Origin: Buttiauxella gaviniae
GTDB lineage: Bacteria; Pseudomonadota; Gammaproteobacteria; Enterobacterales; Enterobacteriaceae
Assembly: GCF_040786275.1 (NCBI RefSeq)
Contig: NZ_JBFMVT010000002.1
Location: forward strand, 4,464,001 to 4,528,000
Direction of reading: 5' to 3'
DNA: 64,000 bases
Part shown: in pieces, positions 56,401 to 64,000 of the stretch
Layout: each line of letters begins with the position of its first letter
Numbering within the stretch: the stretch's first letter is position 1
Position numbers and translations under genes: made by a program
The notes under the pieces: model-generated
Database searches by the model: none
Told to the model about the DNA's origin: nothing
What the model saw: only the letters and a program-made list of their open reading frames with translations

Positions 56401-57204
56401 TCATTTTGGGCAGATAGCAGCAAATTCATCAAAACTGATACCGTGCTGCGTGTGCTTCAGACTCAAACCGAAAACGTCCTGAAGTATCGCATATAACGTG
56501 GCTTCATCCGCTGTTTCCAGGCGCTGCTGCCCATCGTTAAAACTACGGTCGTTCAGGGTCATCGTCGTGCCATCGGCATTGTGCAAACACACCATTAAAT
56601 GATGGCGAAAATGCGAGTCAGGCCAGGTGGAAACATAATGGTTGGCGACCTGAAAATCGCTAAAATATTGCTGTTGCAGATCAAACCGATAAAGCGGCAT
56701 CCACCCCTCTTGCCGCTTGAAACTCAGTAAGTCATCACCGTCCAGATGCGTCAGGCGATAGACACCATGAGGGGTGGATTGCTCAACGTCGGTTTCCAGG
56801 CGCAACGGGCCGGTTAGCGTTTTCCCGCCAAATCCCACGTCCGCTATAAAACATTGCTGGTTTATCATCACCAACAATAAGCGGTGCGTTCGCGGCGGTA
56901 TCTCTGAAGGCTCGCTTATCAACACTCTGGCGGCTAAATCGACCACCTCGAAGCCAATTTCCAGTAACGCGGCCCGCAATAGCGCATTTTGCTCATAGCA
57001 GTAACCTCCTCGCCCGGCGACGATCAATTTTTCAAAAACCTTATCTTCCTCAATATCGATAGTACGTCCCAGTAAAACATCTAAATTTTCGAAGGGGATA
57101 GAGCAGGTATGCAGCAGGTGAATACGTTTCAGCGTTTCAAGCGTCGGGGCTGCCACGCCCTTAAAGCCAATGCGGGTGAAATATGCCTGAATATCAAAAG
57201 CCAT
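56401..57204 (-). CDS. nhoA: Arylamine N-acetyltransferase (NhoA family)
   Basis: 267-codon arylamine/N-hydroxyarylamine acetyltransferase. The catalytic triad is Cys69 (RGGYCYEQN), His107 (PPRTHRLLL) and Asp122 (IADVGFGG), all present. It acetylates arylamines and aryl hydroxylamines from acetyl-CoA in the cytosol. About 14 residues shorter at the C-terminus than E. coli NhoA. Divergent from lacZ by 111 bp. E. coli has it elsewhere in the terminus region. Confidence 0.92.
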   Translation of the reverse strand: MAFDIQAYFTRIGFKGVAAPTLETLKRIHLLHTCSIPFENLDVLLGRTIDIEEDKVFEKLIVAGRGGYCYEQNALLRAALLEIGFEVVDLAARVLISEPSEIPPRTHRLLLVMINQQCFIADVGFGGKTLTGPLRLETDVEQSTPHGVYRLTHLDGDDLLSFKRQEGWMPLYRFDLQQQYFSDFQVANHYVSTWPDSHFRHHLMVCLHNADGTTMTLNDRSFNDGQQRLETADEATLYAILQDVFGLSLKHTQHGISFDEFAAICPK

Positions 57205-57264
57205 GATCTCAATCTCGTAATCGCCAATCCATTCACTATAAAACGTTTTTTTTATGATGAATGA

Positions 57265-60399
<3,135 letters not shown>

Positions 60400-60411
60400 C
60401 CATAGTTTCCA

Positions 60412-60442
60412 GCGATGGTCTGAGTATTTTCTCAGCCATCGC
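60412..60442 (+). terminator. Stem-loop after lacZ
   Basis: GCGATGG-T-CTGAG and CTCAGCCATCGC pair into a 12-bp stem with one bulge and a TATTTT loop, 13 bp past the lacZ stop; a T-tract does not follow. Confidence 0.5.
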
Positions 60443-60580
60443 GGGTTATTCCTCCGTTTGTGAAAAAGTCATTAGCGTCCTTTAACATTTCTGGATAGGA
60501 TTTAGCGCCCCTTTTTGCCATGACGTTGAATTTATAAAAACGCAGGCAGCATAGCAGGGCTTTCTTAACCAGGAGACAGG

Positions 60581-62041
60581 GTGAACATGAACACAACACA
60601 AACAACGGAAGCGGAAAAGCACGCGGCTAAACGGCGCTGGCTGAACTCGCATGATTCCGGCTATCACAAGGCAATGGGTAATCGCCAGGTGCAGATGATT
60701 GCCATCGGCGGCGCGATTGGTACCGGTCTGTTTCTCGGCGCGGGTGCGCGTTTGCAAATGGCTGGCCCCGCGTTAGCACTGGTATATCTGGTGTGTGGGA
60801 TCTTCTCTTTCTTTATTTTGCGTGCGCTGGGTGAACTGGTGCTTCATCGCCCTTCGAGCGGCAGTTTTGTCTCTTATGCGCGTGAGTTTCTCGGGGAAAA
60901 AGCCTCTTATGTTGCAGGCTGGATGTACTTCGTAAACTGGGCCATGACGGGGATTGTCGACATCACTGCCGTCGCGCTTTATATGCACTACTGGGGCGCG
61001 TTCGGGGATGTTCCACAATGGGTGTTCGCGCTGTGCGCGCTCGGCATTGTCGGCACCATGAATATGATTGGCGTGAAATGGTTCGCCGAAATGGAATTCT
61101 GGTTCGCGTTGATCAAAGTGCTGGCGATCGTCGCGTTTTTAATCGTGGGCACGGTGTTCCTCGGCAGTGGCAAAATGCTCGATGGCAACGCGACGGGCTT
61201 CCATTTAATCACCGATAACGGCGGGTTTTTCCCTCACGGATTATTGCCGGCGCTGGTGCTTATTCAGGGCGTGGTATTTGCTTTTGCCTCTATAGAACTT
61301 GTTGGCACCGCCGCGGGCGAATGTAAAGACCCGCAGACCATGGTGCCAAAAGCGATCAACAGCATTATCTGGCGTATCGGCCTGTTTTACGTCGGTTCCG
61401 TGGTGTTGCTGGTGTTATTACTGCCGTGGACGGCGTATCAGGCGGGGCAAAGTCCGTTTGTGACGTTTTTCTCTAAACTGGGCGTGCCCTATATCGGCGA
61501 CATCATGAATATGGTTGTGCTGACCGCGGCGCTTTCCAGCCTGAACTCCGGCCTCTATTCCACCGGGCGTATTTTACGCTCTATGTCGATGGGTGGCTCG
61601 GCACCTAAATTCATGTCGAAAATGAGCAAGCAACAGGTCCCTTATGCCGGGATTCTGGTTACGCTGGGCATTTATGTGATTGGCGTCCTGCTGAACTACC
61701 TGGTTCCTTCGCAGGTATTTGAAATTGTGCTTAACGTTGCCTCGCTTGGCATTATCTCATCCTGGGCATTTATCATGGTTTGCCAGATGCGTTTGCGCAA
61801 AGCGATTAAAGAAGGCAAAGCGGCAGACGTGAGCTTTAAGCTGCCCGGTGCGCCGTTTACATCATGGCTGACTCTGCTATTTTTATTAAGCGTGCTGGTT
61901 TTGATGGCGTTCGATTATCCAAATGGGACGTATACCATTGCTTCCATCCCGCTGATTGCCGTTATTCTCGTTCTGGGCTGGTTTGGCACACGCAAACGCG
62001 TGCATGAACTTGCACATCGAGTTGATGACGCTCAGCCGTAA
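60581..62041 (+). CDS. ansP: L-asparagine permease AnsP
   Basis: 486-codon amino-acid permease of the APC superfamily, about 12 helices. It shares the long segments HKAMGNRQVQMIAIGGAIG and AFASIELVGTAAGECKDP with E. coli AnsP; the C-terminal tail is shorter. The start is GTG 60581, with AGGAGA five nt upstream; ATG 60587 is an alternative at 11 nt. Substrate asparagine is inferred from E. coli. A REP-like element and a 12-bp perfect hairpin follow. Confidence 0.93.
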   Translation: MNMNTTQTTEAEKHAAKRRWLNSHDSGYHKAMGNRQVQMIAIGGAIGTGLFLGAGARLQMAGPALALVYLVCGIFSFFILRALGELVLHRPSSGSFVSYAREFLGEKASYVAGWMYFVNWAMTGIVDITAVALYMHYWGAFGDVPQWVFALCALGIVGTMNMIGVKWFAEMEFWFALIKVLAIVAFLIVGTVFLGSGKMLDGNATGFHLITDNGGFFPHGLLPALVLIQGVVFAFASIELVGTAAGECKDPQTMVPKAINSIIWRIGLFYVGSVVLLVLLLPWTAYQAGQSPFVTFFSKLGVPYIGDIMNMVVLTAALSSLNSGLYSTGRILRSMSMGGSAPKFMSKMSKQQVPYAGILVTLGIYVIGVLLNYLVPSQVFEIVLNVASLGIISSWAFIMVCQMRLRKAIKEGKAADVSFKLPGAPFTSWLTLLFLLSVLVLMAFDYPNGTYTIASIPLIAVILVLGWFGTRKRVHELAHRVDDAQP

Positions 62042-62112
62042 GTTATTCGCTGTTATTGATATGCGGTGAGGAATGACGAAAGCGTCACACCATCCATGCA
62101 ACAACGTATTTT

Positions 62113-62143
62113 GTAGGTTGGGTAAGCGCAGCGCCACCCGACG
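62113..62143. repeat. REP-like palindromic element
   Basis: A palindromic unit, GTAGGTTGGGTAAGCGCAGC followed by GCCACCCGAC, between ansP and yncD. It is of the same general class as the elements near 3284 and 7819 (GCGCAGC-type core). Confidence 0.65.
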
Positions 62144-62168
62144 TTAACATTAAGTTCTGGACAACATT

Positions 62169-62200
62169 AAGGGCAGAAAGCAATCTTTCTGCCCTTCTTA
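62169..62200 (+). terminator. Rho-independent-type hairpin after ansP
   Basis: Perfect 12-bp arms AAGGGCAGAAAG and CTTTCTGCCCTT with a CAAT loop, then CTTACG; 127 bp past ansP. Likely ends ansP transcripts despite the short T-tract. Confidence 0.7.
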
Positions 62201-62318
62201 CGCTTTAGTAGCATTTTTAACACTTTTCAAACATTCATCACAAGTATTAACATACACACTTGAATGTTCCAGATGGTTCGTCCGGAACGTAAAATGCGCC
62301 TACCAGTGAAAATGTCTG

Positions 62319-64000
62319 ATGAAAATTGTGCAAAATGGAAAACTCACCCTTCCGCTTCTTTTAGCGCCGGCTCTCTCGTCATTCGCCCTTCCCCTTCTCG
62401 CGGCGGAAGAGACGATGGTTGTCACCGCAACGCCCGGTACCATCTCTGAGCTGGATACTCCCGCTGCCGTCAGTGTTCTTAACGGCGACGAGATGCGCCA
62501 GGCCGCACCGCGGGTGAATCTTTCCGAAAGCCTGAGCAGCGTGCCGGGGCTGCAAGTCCAGAATCGCCAGAACTATGCACAAGATTTACAGCTTTCGGTT
62601 CGTGGATTTGGGTCACGTTCAACTTACGGTGTGCGTGGTGTGCGCATGTATGTGGACGGGATTCCCGCCACCATGCCCGACGGCCAGGGCCAAACCTCCA
62701 ATATCGATTTGAACAGTGTTGAAAGCGTGGAAGTTTTACGCGGCCCTTTCTCTGCTTTATATGGCAACGCATCAGGCGGCGTGGTGAACGTCAGCACAAC
62801 AACCGGCATGCAGCCGCCAACGTTTGAAGCCAGCAGTTATTACGGCAGTTTCGGAAGCTGGCGCAACAGCGTTAAAGCGACAGGAGCAACCGGTGACGGC
62901 ACGCAGGCGGGCGATGTCGATTACGCCATTTCCGCTTCTCGCTTTACTACGCATGGTTATCGGGAACATAGCAGCGCACAAAAAAACCTCGGCAATGCAA
63001 AACTCGGCGTACGCCTTAACGAGGCGAGTAAGTTAACTCTGCTGCTTAATAGCGTTGATATTGATGCCAACGATCCCGGCGGTTTAACCGAGCAGGAGTG
63101 GCGCGATAATCCCACTCAGGCCCCGCGCGCCAATCAATACAACACGCGTAAAACCACCAAACAGACTCAGGCTGGTCTGCGCTACGAGCGCCAGTTAACG
63201 GCCAACGACGATCTTAGTGTTATGACCTATGCGGGCGTGCGTGAAACCACTCAGTACCAGTCAATTCCCGTAGCTCCACAGTTAAACCCCACGCATCCGG
63301 GCGGGGTTATCGAACTAACTCGCCACTATCAGGGGATCGATTCGCGCTGGACGCACCGTGGCAATTTGCTTGCGGTACCCGTGACATTTACCACTGGGCT
63401 TGATTACGAAACGATGTCGGAAAAACGCAAAGGTTTTGAAAACTTTGTTGTGGAGAACGGAACAAACGTCCTGGGAGAGAAAGGCTCTCTGCGTCGTGAC
63501 GAACGTAACCTGATGTGGAACGTCGATCCCTATCTGCAAACGGCGTGGCAGTTCACCGATAAACTCAGTCTTGATGCAGGCGTGCGTTTTAGCTCGGTCT
63601 ATTTTGACTCCAACGATGAGTACATCACGCCGGCAAACGGCGATGACAGCGGTGAGGCGAGCTACCATAAATGGTTGCCTGCGGCAGCGCTGAAATACGC
63701 AATAAATGATGCATGGAATGTTTATGCCTCTGCTGGGCGAGGCTTTGAAACGCCGACTATCAACGAGCTTTCATACCGGGATAACGGCCAGTCCGGCCTG
63801 AATTTCGGCTTAAAACCGTCCACCAGCGATACCGTCGAAATCGGGAGCAAAACGCGCGTCGGCAATAGCTTATTTACCGCAGCGCTGTTCCAGACCGATA
63901 CCGACGATGAGATTGTCGCCGACCAAAGCAGCGGCGGGCGCACTACATATAAAAACGCCGGAGAAACCCGTCGACGGGGTGTAGAGCTTTCAGCGGATAG
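62319..64000 (+). CDS. yncD: TonB-dependent receptor YncD (PqqU), 3' end beyond window
   Basis: Outer-membrane TonB-dependent transporter; about 560 of the roughly 700 codons are visible and the frame is open at the right edge. After the signal sequence (ends LLAAEE) comes the TonB-box-like TMVVTA, then the plug domain with SVRGFGSRSTYGVRGVRMYV and EVLRGPFSALYGNASGGV, closely matching E. coli YncD. The barrel follows, with AGRGFETPTINELSY. E. coli YncD was renamed PqqU after work linking it to pyrroloquinoline-quinone uptake. ATG at 62319 is chosen because the signal peptide starts there. Confidence 0.94.
   Translation, partial: MKIVQNGKLTLPLLLAPALSSFALPLLAAEETMVVTATPGTISELDTPAAVSVLNGDEMRQAAPRVNLSESLSSVPGLQVQNRQNYAQDLQLSVRGFGSRSTYGVRGVRMYVDGIPATMPDGQGQTSNIDLNSVESVEVLRGPFSALYGNASGGVVNVSTTTGMQPPTFEASSYYGSFGSWRNSVKATGATGDGTQAGDVDYAISASRFTTHGYREHSSAQKNLGNAKLGVRLNEASKLTLLLNSVDIDANDPGGLTEQEWRDNPTQAPRANQYNTRKTTKQTQAGLRYERQLTANDDLSVMTYAGVRETTQYQSIPVAPQLNPTHPGGVIELTRHYQGIDSRWTHRGNLLAVPVTFTTGLDYETMSEKRKGFENFVVENGTNVLGEKGSLRRDERNLMWNVDPYLQTAWQFTDKLSLDAGVRFSSVYFDSNDEYITPANGDDSGEASYHKWLPAAALKYAINDAWNVYASAGRGFETPTINELSYRDNGQSGLNFGLKPSTSDTVEIGSKTRVGNSLFTAALFQTDTDDEIVADQSSGGRTTYKNAGETRRRGVELSAD

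Overview
The window is chromosomal DNA from a member of the Enterobacteriaceae that is close to, but distinct from, Escherichia/Salmonella. Nearly every gene aligns end to end with an E. coli K-12 terminus-region family (abg, fnr, uspE, pntAB, rstAB, tus with its Ter site, fumAC, manA, malIXY, add, ynf genes, mlc, mdtJI, tqsA, ansP, yncD). The order differs from K-12, and there are non-K-12 additions: a beta-ketoadipate pca cluster, an M32 carboxypeptidase, an EIIC-EAL fusion, an orphan lacZ and a porin beside malY. Identifications rest on remembered family sequences and visible motifs, not on a database search. No tRNA, rRNA, IS element, prophage or CRISPR array was seen.

Layout. 1-3300: pcaI-pcaJ-pcaF (last step of aromatic catabolism; pcaF runs off the left edge), divergent from their regulator pcaR. 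3300-9960: smrA, then abgR divergent from abgA-abgB-abgT (p-aminobenzoyl-glutamate uptake and cleavage) and ogt. 10.1-12.0 kb: fnr (with an FNR site in its own promoter) and uspE. 12.1-12.4 kb: a hok/sok-type toxin-antitoxin locus with a 49-codon HokA-like toxin and an antisense Sok-like RNA. 12.6-19.9 kb: a small lipoprotein, pntAB, ydgH, an ArcD-like antiporter and folM. 19.9-25.8 kb: rstA and rstB separated by a gene for a PTS EIIC-EAL fusion, then Ter-tus. 25.8-32 kb: fumC, fumA, manA, ydgA. 32-37.6 kb: malI/malXY with two MalI operators, then an AT-rich gap and a general porin. 37.8-48.3 kb: add, ynfC, ynfD, the Tat-exported ynfE-ynfG-ynfH-dmsD oxidoreductase operon with a class II FNR promoter, clcB, bioD2 and mlc. 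48.4-53.8 kb: ynfL/ynfM, carboxypeptidase, asr, the mini-protein gene ydgU, and ydgD. 53.8-64 kb: mdtJI, tqsA, pptA, an arylamine N-acetyltransferase, lacZ, ansP and the 5' part of yncD.

Links between genes. Fnr is encoded here, and FNR-type sites precede both fnr and the anaerobic ynfE operon. RstA is encoded here, and a near-consensus RstA box precedes asr. MalI acts on operators flanking its own promoter and that of malX. The least ordinary items are the hok/sok locus, the sugar-PTS-like/c-di-GMP phosphodiesterase fusion that splits rstA from rstB, a 69-codon reading frame upstream of mdtJ, and two large inverted repeats in the AT-rich region before the porin.
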